From Bacteroidales bacterium UBA6207 (lineage in GTDB: Bacteria > Bacteroidota > Bacteroidia > Bacteroidales > F082): a DNA stretch of 22,009 nucleotides. Positions within the stretch are counted from its first letter, which is position 1, and every line of letters begins with the position of its first letter. The stretch is taken from assembly GCA_002421995.1 (NCBI GenBank), contig DISP01000186.1, positions 1 through 22,009 of the forward strand. The letters run 5' to 3'. Below, piece after piece: positions 1 through 6,729 of this stretch. Below the pieces are notes generated by a model. The model saw nothing but the letters and a program-made list of their open reading frames with translations, was not told where the DNA came from and did no database searches. Made by a program: the position numbers and the translations under genes.

Positions 1-314
1 CTTTCCTCGCTGAATCCTGCTGAAAGGACGATGAAAGCCTTTGTTTTTTTTGTACTTGCCAACTCCTCAACAAGATCGGGAACAAAGCGGGCTGCAATGG
101 CAATAATTGCAAGATCAGTATCGGGCAGGTTTTTCAAATCCGGAAATGATTCTATGCCCTGTACAAGTGTTTCTTTCGGGTTGAGCACAGAAATTTTTCC
201 TGCAAAACCACCGTCAATGATGTTTTTCAGGACTTTTCCGCCCGGTTTGGTGGTGTCGTTCGAGCCGCCAACAACAACGATGCTTTCAGGATGAGTGAGT
301 TGCCTTGTGATCAT
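1..314 (-). CDS. Acyl-CoA synthetase (ADP-forming) type CoA-binding protein, N-terminal part
   Basis: The first 104 codons are present; the gene continues past base 1 of the window. The protein starts MITRQLTHPESIVVVGGSND and then reads through a Rossmann-like CoA-binding fold: a glycine-rich first strand and loop, KVLKNIIDGGF, KISVLNPKE, a DLAIIAI strand and KAFIVLSAGFSE. This is the pattern of the N-terminal CoA-binding domain of NDP-forming acyl-/acetyl-CoA synthetases, which make ATP from acyl-CoA, ADP and phosphate, or run in reverse. The start is the ATG at 314-312, where the conserved domain begins about ten residues in. The catalytic His and ATP-grasp parts are outside the window, so a stand-alone CoA-binding protein cannot be excluded. 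A TAnnTTTG box lies about 40 bp upstream, and the preceding gene ends in a terminator, so this is probably its own transcript. Confidence 0.8.
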   Translation of the reverse strand, partial: MITRQLTHPESIVVVGGSNDTTKPGGKVLKNIIDGGFAGKISVLNPKETLVQGIESFPDLKNLPDTDLAIIAIAARFVPDLVEELASTKKTKAFIVLSAGFSEE

Positions 315-353
315 ACCTTTTGATAAATTGTGATAGGAATAAAATGTTTGGGG

Positions 354-361
354 CAAAAGTA
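354..361 (-). promoter_or_regulatory. Possible -7 promoter box (TACTTTTG) of the CoA-binding gene
   Basis: TACTTTTG fits the Bacteroidota TAnnTTTG consensus and sits about 40 bp before the ATG at 314, downstream of the upstream gene's terminator. No TTG lies at the expected 17-23 bp upstream, so support is only moderate. Confidence 0.4.
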
Positions 362-410
362 GGCAAATGGCTTGGAACTGCCTTTCGCATGACCATATTT
401 AGAATGAATC

Positions 411-441
411 AAAAAAAAAGGCAGGTCGCTTTGACCTGCCT
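411..441 (-). terminator. Rho-independent terminator after the DegV-fusion gene
   Basis: Read on the minus strand, an 8-bp perfect stem (GGCAGGTC / GACCTGCC, + strand 420-427 and 433-440) with a 5-nt loop is followed at once by nine T (the A run at 411-419 on the + strand). It begins about 20 nt after the stop codon of the minus-strand gene that ends at 463. Confidence 0.9.
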
Positions 442-462
442 CAATATCTGTGTGATTTTGGT

Positions 463-2256
463 TTATTTCAGCAAAACCGACAGTGCAACAACGCCCAGAC
501 CAACATTTGCTGCCAGAACAGGCGAGGCCTGGTTGATGAAAACCGGCTTTTGACCTGTGATAGCCTCCATTTGTCCGGCATACCACATAGCTCCTTCCGT
601 GTTGGCTGAATGTGTGATGGCATAACCCCACACCTCGTTGTTGCCAATGAAGCGTTCCATCTCTTTCATCACCATTTTCATGCTTGCTTTTTCGGAGAGT
701 GGCTTACCAAAAACTTCTGTTTTGCCATGGTTCATCACTTCAACGATGGGTTTGATGCCGAAAATTTTACCAACGATGCCCTTCGTTTTGCTCACACGCC
801 CACTCCTAACCATGAATTTCATGCTTCGCGATGTGACCAAAATCTTTGATTTCTCATGCCATGTTGATAACTGCGCAACAATTTCATCATGTCCCAGTCC
901 GTTTTCGATTGCTTCGGCAGCGCGCAAAACGGTCAAACCCAATGCGCTTGTCAGACGTTTGCTGTCAACAACCGAAATCTTCTTTTTGGATTCTTCCATG
1001 GCCTTGCGCGAAGCATTCAGGCTGTTTTGCCATGTTCCACTCATACCTGATGAAATATGAACCCCAATCACTGAATCAAAATGGGAGGACATATAATTAT
1101 AACGGTTCACAAATTCAGGAAAAGTAGGTTGTGCACTGGTAGGGTGAACCGCGGATGATTCAAGTTTTTTGAAAAACTGCTCGGGCTGAAGTGTTATACG
1201 GTCAATAAAGAACTCATCGCCAAAATGAACAGTGAGCGGAACAACCTGAATCTGATATTTTTCAAGTAGTTCTTTTGGAATGTCGCAGGTTGAATCAGTC
1301 AAAAGTCCGATAGGGTATTTTCTGTTTGACGCAATTTCATTTTGCATTACCATATCGTCCACCTTTTTGTATGTAATCGTTCCAAAATGGGCGATGTCTT
1401 CAAACAATTGCCAGGGTGTGTCTGTGTGGATATGTATTCTCATCTTTTCGGGCGAACCGGCAATGACCATCGAATCGCCAAAACGTTCCATCACTTTTGC
1501 AAATTCTTCTCTTTTGAGGTTTTTCCCATTGATCATGGCCTCGGTGCAATAGCGGAAGGTGATATCGTCATGGCTGATTGCATCAACAGCCTCTTCAATA
1601 ATGAGGGCATCGGTATTGATATGTACTTCCATTTGCCCGTTTTTAAAATAATCGAGCATGCCTTCCAGAAAAACAACAAAACCCTTGGCGCCTGCATCAA
1701 CCACACCGGCTTTAGCCAGAACTGCCATCTTTTTGGTGGTGTTATTTAAAGATTCAACTGCCTTTAACAGGCCGTCAATCAGCATTTTAATGAAGTCTTC
1801 AATATGGTCTTTGAGTTGGTAAATATACTCGGCCCAATCTTTGATCACCGAAATCATTGTGCCTTCCATGGGGTTGGCAATGGCTTCGTAAGCATATCGG
1901 ACAGCATTTTTCATGTATTCAGCAAAGGCGCTGGGTGAGAGGGTAGCCTCTTCCTTGATTTCGTTGCTGAATCCATACAGAAATTGAGCGAAAATTATAC
2001 CCGAGTTGCCCCTGGCTCCCGTCAAAGCTGCATCGGCCAAGGCAACAGCAGTAAGTTTAAGATTGGACTGGGGCTGTGCAGCATTTACGATACTACGCAT
2101 CGTGCTTGCCAAATTGGTGCCTGTGTCGGCATCTGCTACCGGGAATACGTTGATTTTGTTGAGCAGTTGTTGGTTTTCGAAAATACGCTGAGCGCCGGCA
2201 ATAAAACTGTTATATAGCTGAATGCCATTTATTTCAGTGATTTTGATTCTTTCCAA
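463..2256 (-). CDS. DhaL (DAK2)-FakA_L-DegV fusion protein, fatty-acid-kinase-like
   Basis: A 597-residue protein in three parts. Residues ~8-200 are a DhaL/FakA kinase domain: VFPVADADTGTNL (38-49) keeps two acidic residues of the DGDTGTN metal site, and GARGNSG is at 80-86. Residues ~230-306 match the FakA linker domain, with its YCTEAMI signature at 236-242. Residues ~314-597 are a DegV/FakB domain: LLTDSTCDIP (318-327), SSGMSGTWQNS (402-412), RSGRVSK (484-490) and a glycine-rich C-terminus. In Firmicutes FakA phosphorylates fatty acids held by separate DegV-type FakB proteins; here both roles appear to lie in one cytoplasmic chain, so acyl-phosphate formation from exogenous fatty acid is the inferred function. 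The start is TTG at 2256; there is no ATG between it and an in-frame stop (TGA) six codons upstream, and a strong promoter lies about 40 bp before it. It is followed by a terminator, so probably monocistronic. Confidence 0.85.
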   Translation of the reverse strand: MERIKITEINGIQLYNSFIAGAQRIFENQQLLNKINVFPVADADTGTNLASTMRSIVNAAQPQSNLKLTAVALADAALTGARGNSGIIFAQFLYGFSNEIKEEATLSPSAFAEYMKNAVRYAYEAIANPMEGTMISVIKDWAEYIYQLKDHIEDFIKMLIDGLLKAVESLNNTTKKMAVLAKAGVVDAGAKGFVVFLEGMLDYFKNGQMEVHINTDALIIEEAVDAISHDDITFRYCTEAMINGKNLKREEFAKVMERFGDSMVIAGSPEKMRIHIHTDTPWQLFEDIAHFGTITYKKVDDMVMQNEIASNRKYPIGLLTDSTCDIPKELLEKYQIQVVPLTVHFGDEFFIDRITLQPEQFFKKLESSAVHPTSAQPTFPEFVNRYNYMSSHFDSVIGVHISSGMSGTWQNSLNASRKAMEESKKKISVVDSKRLTSALGLTVLRAAEAIENGLGHDEIVAQLSTWHEKSKILVTSRSMKFMVRSGRVSKTKGIVGKIFGIKPIVEVMNHGKTEVFGKPLSEKASMKMVMKEMERFIGNNEVWGYAITHSANTEGAMWYAGQMEAITGQKPVFINQASPVLAANVGLGVVALSVLLK

Positions 2257-2295
2257 AGCTGTAAATTTTAATCAATAACTTCTTTTTAGCCCGGG

Positions 2296-2323
2296 CAAAT
2301 ATAGAAATAACCTTTACTAACAA
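2296..2323 (-). promoter_or_regulatory. Bacteroidota promoter of the DegV-fusion gene
   Basis: On the minus strand, TTG (2323-2321), 17 bp, then TATATTTG (2303-2296) match TTG-N17-23-TAnnTTTG. The expected transcript would start near 2290, leaving a leader of about 30 nt before the TTG start codon at 2256. Confidence 0.65.
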
Positions 2324-2330
2324 TTGCATT

Positions 2331-2346
2331 TTAACACAATCGTTAA
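2331..2346. promoter_or_regulatory. Operator-like inverted repeat TTAAC-N6-GTTAA
   Basis: TTAACACAATCGTTAA has 5-bp arms and lies 7 bp upstream of the -33 element of the DegV-fusion promoter, a position typical for a regulator site. The sequence is AT-rich, so chance occurrence is possible. Confidence 0.3.
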
Positions 2347-2453
2347 GTTGAATTTTTATAGTAAAGACCCTAATATGTTCGTAATGAAGTTATTGAACAT
2401 AATTGAAAGGGTTGCATTGTTGATAACTTTTTATTGCGGTAATGATTTTTTGT

Positions 2454-2482
2454 TTGTTAATTCATTAACAATATGATTGTTA
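2454..2482. repeat. Two overlapping inverted repeats in the 2257-2602 intergenic gap
   Basis: TTGTTAA-TTCA-TTAACAA (2454-2471) and TAACAAT-ATG-ATTGTTA (2466-2482) share their middle arm, giving two mutually exclusive 7-bp stems or a three-half-site operator. Apart from this, the TTAAC repeat and the promoter near 2300, the roughly 350-bp gap shows no gene, no RNA gene and no coding extension for the plus-strand gene that follows. Confidence 0.45.
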
Positions 2483-2602
2483 GGTCGTTCCGGTCAACAT
2501 GAACAATTGAACCTCCATGCTTTTGCTGTTTTGATTCGGGATGAAATAACACTTGCAAACCCCGCTAATCACGCTATGTGATTGGTTTGTTTATTGCCAA
2601 AT

Positions 2603-4372
2603 ATGTTGAAAGTGGTGCAGCTTAATTCATTTAAACTCACCAATGCTACTTTTAAAATCTTTGAAAGCACGTTATACGATACTACTCCACAGGTGCTCTC
2701 AAATATTTATTTGACGATAGATTCATTCATCAAAGAGAATGCTGCAGATAAAAACAAATTTCTTTATACCGACAGAATTGTTTTAGAGGTTTACAATGCC
2801 GATCTGGCTTTGGGTGACAGCGCCGGGAGCATCCGGTTTAAGCGATTTTGGATGGGTACGAAAAGCAGGATCATAAAGCTGGACAGTTGCTACATCTACA
2901 ACCATTCAAGAAAACATGAAGGAAATCATTATAGCTTATATCTCGATTCGATTCGCATTATTAAATTGGACCTCAATGCTTTCGTAAATAACAAGCACCT
3001 TGTTTTTGATTCGGCCTATTGTGTGAATCCTGTGCTTGACCTTGCGCTGAACATCACCTCAAAACCCAAGAAGACAAAGCACCGGCTAAGTGAAGATTTT
3101 CATTTTGGACATAAAATAGCTGCTATCAACGGCTCTAAGGATGCCGGACACCTTGCGCTGCACAATGCCTCGGTGAAAATGGAGTTGACGAAAAATGGAA
3201 AGAAAACATCTTTTATAACAGCCGACAGCTTGTATCAACTCACTTTTGACAGCCTGAGCCTCTTGAACAAAAAAATAATTCTGAGCGACTTCGAGCTAAA
3301 ACCAATACACCTTAATAAAAAATCTAAGATAAAGTATATCAAGGCATTGCGTTTCGAACTCTATAGCCTGAGCTGGGCAGCCTTGCTAACCGAGAGCCGC
3401 ATTGATGCAACGAAAGCTTTTCTTGATCAACCGGATATCAGCTTGTTTATCGCTAAAAAGAGCAGCGCGGATTCAAGTGCGTCACCTTCAGCAGATCAAA
3501 ACATGAAGGTGCTGAAAGAAAAGATTAAACTTAATGAATTCAGGCTGAAAGGCGGGCGTTTTGATATTGAAGTGGAAAACAAGCTTAAACTGTTTGTAAA
3601 TAACACAGACCTAAATATCAATGTTAATGCAATGCTCCATGCAGCATCAGCCGAAGACTATCTTAATGCAATCAATTATGCAGGCTTTGCAAAAGCCAGA
3701 ATTCATGAAAAGCAACGCGATGCCGAAATGCTTGATGCATATTTTACAGGTGTGAATGGAAACTTCGCCGCCCGAAAGCTTACACTTAGAACCGAAAATA
3801 TTGTCTCAGAATTGGTTCAACTTCGTGTTGAGGGATTAAGTTTTAGCGATGACTCCGGACTTCGTGTCGAAAAGTTTAGGTATCATACATTAAATGCTGA
3901 TATCCAAATAGATATACATCAAAAGAAAAGATCAGGAAAATCCGGTGGTCAAGGTTTAAAAATCAATCTCAATGATTTTTCCGGGGGAACAACAAATATT
4001 TCGTTGTCTTCACCTAAAATTCATCTTTTATTGAACGCCCGAAAATTGGCCTTCGAACTATTGGCGACAGAACCGCACAAACACCCTGTTTTGAAAGGCC
4101 TGAGAACCGAGGGTTGTGAGCTGCATTTTTCAAATAGTAACGGCATGAATATCGAACTCGTTGATTTCGATATTGCCGATAACAGCGCTTCAACAGTGGG
4201 TCGTCTATTGCTGGGTCTTCCTTTGGACGATAAACAATTGAAACTGCAAGTGACTAACCTGGCATTCGGGGCTGATATCAACAGTGTTTTTGATTTCTAC
4301 GTCCAATTCAGCTTTCAAATCAGTGACTTGCCTGATTTTAAAAGCATGTGCGTTGTAGTCAAGATTCTTTAG
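2603..4372 (+). CDS. AsmA-like / DUF748-like protein, probably truncated at both ends
   Basis: An open frame of 589 codons. The sequence alternates short beta-strand segments of the type found in Bacteroidota AsmA-like (bridge-type, inner-membrane-anchored periplasmic) proteins, for example LNSFKLTNATFKIFE near the start, KLNEFRLKGGRFDIEVEN in the middle, and LFVNNTDLNINVNAML followed by EDYLNAINYAGF. Such proteins normally begin with a membrane anchor and about 150 further residues. Here the frame opens directly inside the repeat-like region: an in-frame TGA lies just before a TTG at 2582, and the first ATG is at 2603 with no Shine-Dalgarno. The last ~35 codons (from about 4270) lose the pattern and overlap a minus-strand gene remnant. 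I read it as a fragment left by a rearrangement. The long uninterrupted frame argues that this is recent or that the piece is still translated. The original function is unknown beyond the family. Confidence 0.55.
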   Translation: MLKVVQLNSFKLTNATFKIFESTLYDTTPQVLSNIYLTIDSFIKENAADKNKFLYTDRIVLEVYNADLALGDSAGSIRFKRFWMGTKSRIIKLDSCYIYNHSRKHEGNHYSLYLDSIRIIKLDLNAFVNNKHLVFDSAYCVNPVLDLALNITSKPKKTKHRLSEDFHFGHKIAAINGSKDAGHLALHNASVKMELTKNGKKTSFITADSLYQLTFDSLSLLNKKIILSDFELKPIHLNKKSKIKYIKALRFELYSLSWAALLTESRIDATKAFLDQPDISLFIAKKSSADSSASPSADQNMKVLKEKIKLNEFRLKGGRFDIEVENKLKLFVNNTDLNINVNAMLHAASAEDYLNAINYAGFAKARIHEKQRDAEMLDAYFTGVNGNFAARKLTLRTENIVSELVQLRVEGLSFSDDSGLRVEKFRYHTLNADIQIDIHQKKRSGKSGGQGLKINLNDFSGGTTNISLSSPKIHLLLNARKLAFELLATEPHKHPVLKGLRTEGCELHFSNSNGMNIELVDFDIADNSASTVGRLLLGLPLDDKQLKLQVTNLAFGADINSVFDFYVQFSFQISDLPDFKSMCVVVKIL

Positions 4373-4659
4373 GATCATCTCTTTGCTGTTGGAAATCTCG
4401 CTGAGTTGCTCAAACAGCGCAGCTGAGTCCGTGGCTTCACTCAGTTCGATCCTGACCTTGTTTATTTTTTGAGGCTTTTCTGTATCCAAAGCGATAGATT
4501 CTGATGCAGAAAAATATTGCTGTTCCTGATCAATTGGCTTGTGTCGTCCGAATTGTTATTTGCTGCAACCTGGACGGCTGATGCTACATGCTGACTTGAT
4601 AAAAGCAGCGCAATGAAAATCAGGTAGTTGAATAAGTGTGTTTTGCAAAAATCTTTCAT
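4205..4659 (-). pseudogene. Frameshifted secreted-protein gene, also cut at its 3' end
   Basis: The ATG at 4659-4657, 14 nt after the DUF4421 stop and preceded by AAAAGG, opens a clear signal peptide: MKDFCKTH, a hydrophobic stretch FNYLIFIALLL, then HVASA. The frame runs out after about 65 codons at 4462. A neighbouring frame, joined by restoring one base in the A5 run at 4510-4514 (T5 on the coding strand), continues as SASESIALDTEKPQKINKV and about 80 more residues of protein-like sequence down to about 4280, then enters the antisense of the AsmA-like gene and stops at 4205. I do not recognise the family. A sequencing error in the homopolymer is the alternative to a true frameshift. Spacing suggests it was the second gene of a DUF4421 operon. 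Confidence 0.45.
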
Positions 4660-4672
4660 GACAAATTGCCTT

Positions 4673-5740
4673 TTATTCAATGATATTTCTTATCGGACGG
4701 GGAATGACGCCCTTCACGGCATCGGTGGATTTTCTGACAAATTTTGGTGTATTAAAACGATAACCAACAAAAAACTGATAATAAACCCTGTTTGTTTTCA
4801 ATTGGGCGGCATTGTTGTTTTCGTTTATCCATGATTGTGAAAAGAAACCTTCCAAACCGCCAAAGAATCTATCTCCCTGATAACCAAGTCCAATTTTTTC
4901 CTGCATTCTGAATAATGGATCGTTGTAGCGATTTTTCACATCTCCATCAATCATACGGGTGATAAGTTTCGTGTGCTGAAGCCCAATACCGGGTTGAACA
5001 AAGGCTGCAAGATAAAACTGCCTTGCAAAAACAAAGGTGTAGGCGTAACCAAAATTGGCAATCAGCCGCAAATTGCCCGAAAGTTGCGAATTAACATCAC
5101 TGCCGGTTTTGGGTTTGTTATCAATTGCATAATAATCATAACTCAATATAGGGATGAAACTTCCGGCACTTCGCAATTGTGCCTGCGTTTGGCTGTGTTG
5201 AGCTGAAATTGAATAATTGCGGTTAAACTTAAAACCTGTTGCACCATTCAGCATAATCACCGTCAAATCAGGCACCTGAAGATATGGGTCTTGTCCTTCA
5301 ACCCATCCCGGGACGAGCTCGCCGGTGTTTTTAAGATAGAATCCTTTAACATATCCAATGTTGGCTTCCTGAATTATCCGGCCTGTTGTACCAATGCCAA
5401 ACGACCAGCTCTTTGTCTTCCCTTTCAGATCGGTTTCGTTATTTCCTGGTAGAAATGCAGGGGAGAAGCCAAAGCCGAAGGAGATGAAACGGTAACTGAC
5501 ACCTATTTTTGTCGAAAGCAGGATGTTTGGTCTGAGATCAACATGGTAGTTTGATCCGCTGGTTTGTTCAAATGTCTCATAATCAGTATGAACCTTCAAC
5601 TTCACATTTATGAGGGTGTCATAATACCGGATAAATGACTGATTGGAATACAAGGCAGCAGTGGTGTCGGTTTGTCCGTTGCATGGTAAAATACTGCCAG
5701 ATAACATGATCAACAACAGATAAATAAGCCGGCTTCGCAT
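4673..5740 (-). CDS. DUF4421 family protein, probable outer-membrane beta-barrel
   Basis: A 355-residue exported protein of the Bacteroidota-restricted DUF4421 family. Residues 1-22 form a signal peptide (MRSRLIYLLLIMLSGSILPC, then NGQ). The mature part has SFIRYYDTLINVKLKV near its N-terminus, the pattern LRPNILLSTKIGVSYRFISF, and many alternating aromatic strands (FVFARQFYLAAFVQPGIGL, RVYYQFFVGYRFN near the C-terminus), as expected of a membrane barrel. The exact function of the family is unknown to me. AGAGGAAC precedes the ATG at 5740, one of the few recognisable Shine-Dalgarno sequences here. The next gene on the strand (frameshifted) begins 14 nt after its stop, so the two were probably co-transcribed. 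The upstream membrane-protein gene ends 82 nt before this start. Confidence 0.8.
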   Translation of the reverse strand: MRSRLIYLLLIMLSGSILPCNGQTDTTAALYSNQSFIRYYDTLINVKLKVHTDYETFEQTSGSNYHVDLRPNILLSTKIGVSYRFISFGFGFSPAFLPGNNETDLKGKTKSWSFGIGTTGRIIQEANIGYVKGFYLKNTGELVPGWVEGQDPYLQVPDLTVIMLNGATGFKFNRNYSISAQHSQTQAQLRSAGSFIPILSYDYYAIDNKPKTGSDVNSQLSGNLRLIANFGYAYTFVFARQFYLAAFVQPGIGLQHTKLITRMIDGDVKNRYNDPLFRMQEKIGLGYQGDRFFGGLEGFFSQSWINENNNAAQLKTNRVYYQFFVGYRFNTPKFVRKSTDAVKGVIPRPIRNIIE

Positions 5741-5822
5741 GATGTTCCTCTTTTTGGTTTAGTTTGAAACGATTAGATTTTGAAGTTGTCAAAACTCCAC
5801 GCTCTCAATGGTTTTTTGATGT

Positions 5823-6410
5823 TTAGTAAGGGAAGTTTTTTAGCGTATAATGTTTTACAAAAAGTGTTTTATTCCAATAAGCTTTGGTTAATATCAATCT
5901 TGGATTTCGGATAAGTATTCTCGGAATGATGTGAAACCATTTGAATCCTAATGATTTAAAAAGACTTTTCATTTCTTTCGAATAACCAAGATCATCGGCT
6001 GCTACCTGAATAGCGTCGCGTTGACAGCGCGACCAGCTAAGCGGTTCAACAATTCTTTTCGAAAAGCCGTACCGATAAAGTTTATCCTTCATCAACTTAT
6101 AATTTTGATACCTGCTGCGTGCATCTAATTGCGCAAAAAGTGGCAAACTTGCGCCGTAAGCTGATAAATAGAGGTAAAACAGGGTTTCGATCCGGATGCT
6201 TTCAAAACCAATGTGTTGTGCAAGGTTAAAAAAATATACCGCTATGGCAATTCCGGCAATTGTCATTAAATGCAGCAAAAAACCGATTCGCAAATATCTT
6301 TTTATTTTCTGAACTAATACATAAATTCCTGCAGGTGAAATGCTTGCACCATGTGTCAGAGGTATAGGGTTACTTTTGGGTAATAATACCTTTGCGGATA
6401 AAAGTTTCAC
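5823..6410 (-). CDS. Hypothetical membrane protein, GTG start
   Basis: A 195-residue protein that I do not recognise. Two hydrophobic segments are visible: residues ~42-62 (RIGFLLHLMTIAGIAIAVYF region) and ~75-95 (IETLFYLYLSAYGASLPLF). After these comes a basic cytoplasmic-looking part rich in Arg/Lys/Tyr with RCQRDAIQVAADDLGYS and FKWFHIIPRIL, then a C-terminal KAYWNKTLFVKHY. The only plausible start is GTG at 6410; no ATG occurs before the first membrane segment. A good promoter (TTG-N22-TATATTTG) lies about 45 bp upstream, which supports a real gene. It points toward the DUF4421 gene, but the 82-bp gap leaves co-transcription open. Confidence 0.65.
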   Translation of the reverse strand: MKLLSAKVLLPKSNPIPLTHGASISPAGIYVLVQKIKRYLRIGFLLHLMTIAGIAIAVYFFNLAQHIGFESIRIETLFYLYLSAYGASLPLFAQLDARSRYQNYKLMKDKLYRYGFSKRIVEPLSWSRCQRDAIQVAADDLGYSKEMKSLFKSLGFKWFHIIPRILIRNPRLILTKAYWNKTLFVKHYTLKNFPY

Positions 6411-6453
6411 TTGGCGGCATGAAGTTTCTATGTCTATGATTATTGTCTTTCGG

Positions 6454-6486
6454 CAAATATAAGCTGCAAAATCATAATGATGTCAA
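6454..6486 (-). promoter_or_regulatory. Bacteroidota promoter of the 5823-6410 gene
   Basis: On the minus strand TTG is followed by 22 bp and TATATTTG (6461-6454), matching TTG-N17-23-TAnnTTTG. It lies about 45 bp before the GTG start. Confidence 0.6.
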
Positions 6487-6658
6487 TTTCGCTTTCAATA
6501 TTCGTTACAAAACCGCTGGTTATGACTAAGATGCCGCGTTACAAAAAGTTTATATTGCCAAAGTTTTTACCGTGGAAATGCAGAAAGCCTGTTTTTTTGC
6601 GATTATCCTGATTTCGAACAGGTTTTTAAAATCAGATAAAAGATGTATTTTGCTTTTG

Positions 6659-6725
6659 AAGGCAGACTGCCCGGCAGCAATCATGTTGTTTATTGCTGCT
6701 GAGTTTGTTTGTTGAAAGGCAGACT
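6659..6725. repeat. Direct repeat AAGGCAGACTG flanking an 8-bp hairpin, downstream of the TrkH gene
   Basis: AAGGCAGACTG occurs at 6659-6669 and 6715-6725. Between the copies, GCAGCAAT (6674-6681) and ATTGCTGC (6692-6699) form a perfect stem with a 10-nt loop. There is no T tract on the minus strand, so this is at best a weak terminator or mRNA 3' stabiliser for the TrkH gene. The rest of the 319-bp gap (6411-6729) holds the promoter near 6460 and nothing else I can name. Confidence 0.35.
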
Positions 6726-6729
6726 GTGC

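Noticed and set aside
31..294. Plus-strand open frame in the first 300 bases
   Set aside because: It is the antisense shadow of the minus-strand CoA-binding gene, whose translation gives a recognisable Rossmann domain.
1342..1749. A 135-codon plus-strand frame inside the DegV-fusion gene
   Set aside because: It is antisense to the FakA linker region and has no promoter or plausible protein pattern.
2257..2602. Possible tRNA or small RNA gene in the gap
   Set aside because: No cloverleaf, no CCA end and no GC-rich hairpin with a T tract; only the AT-rich inverted repeats reported above.
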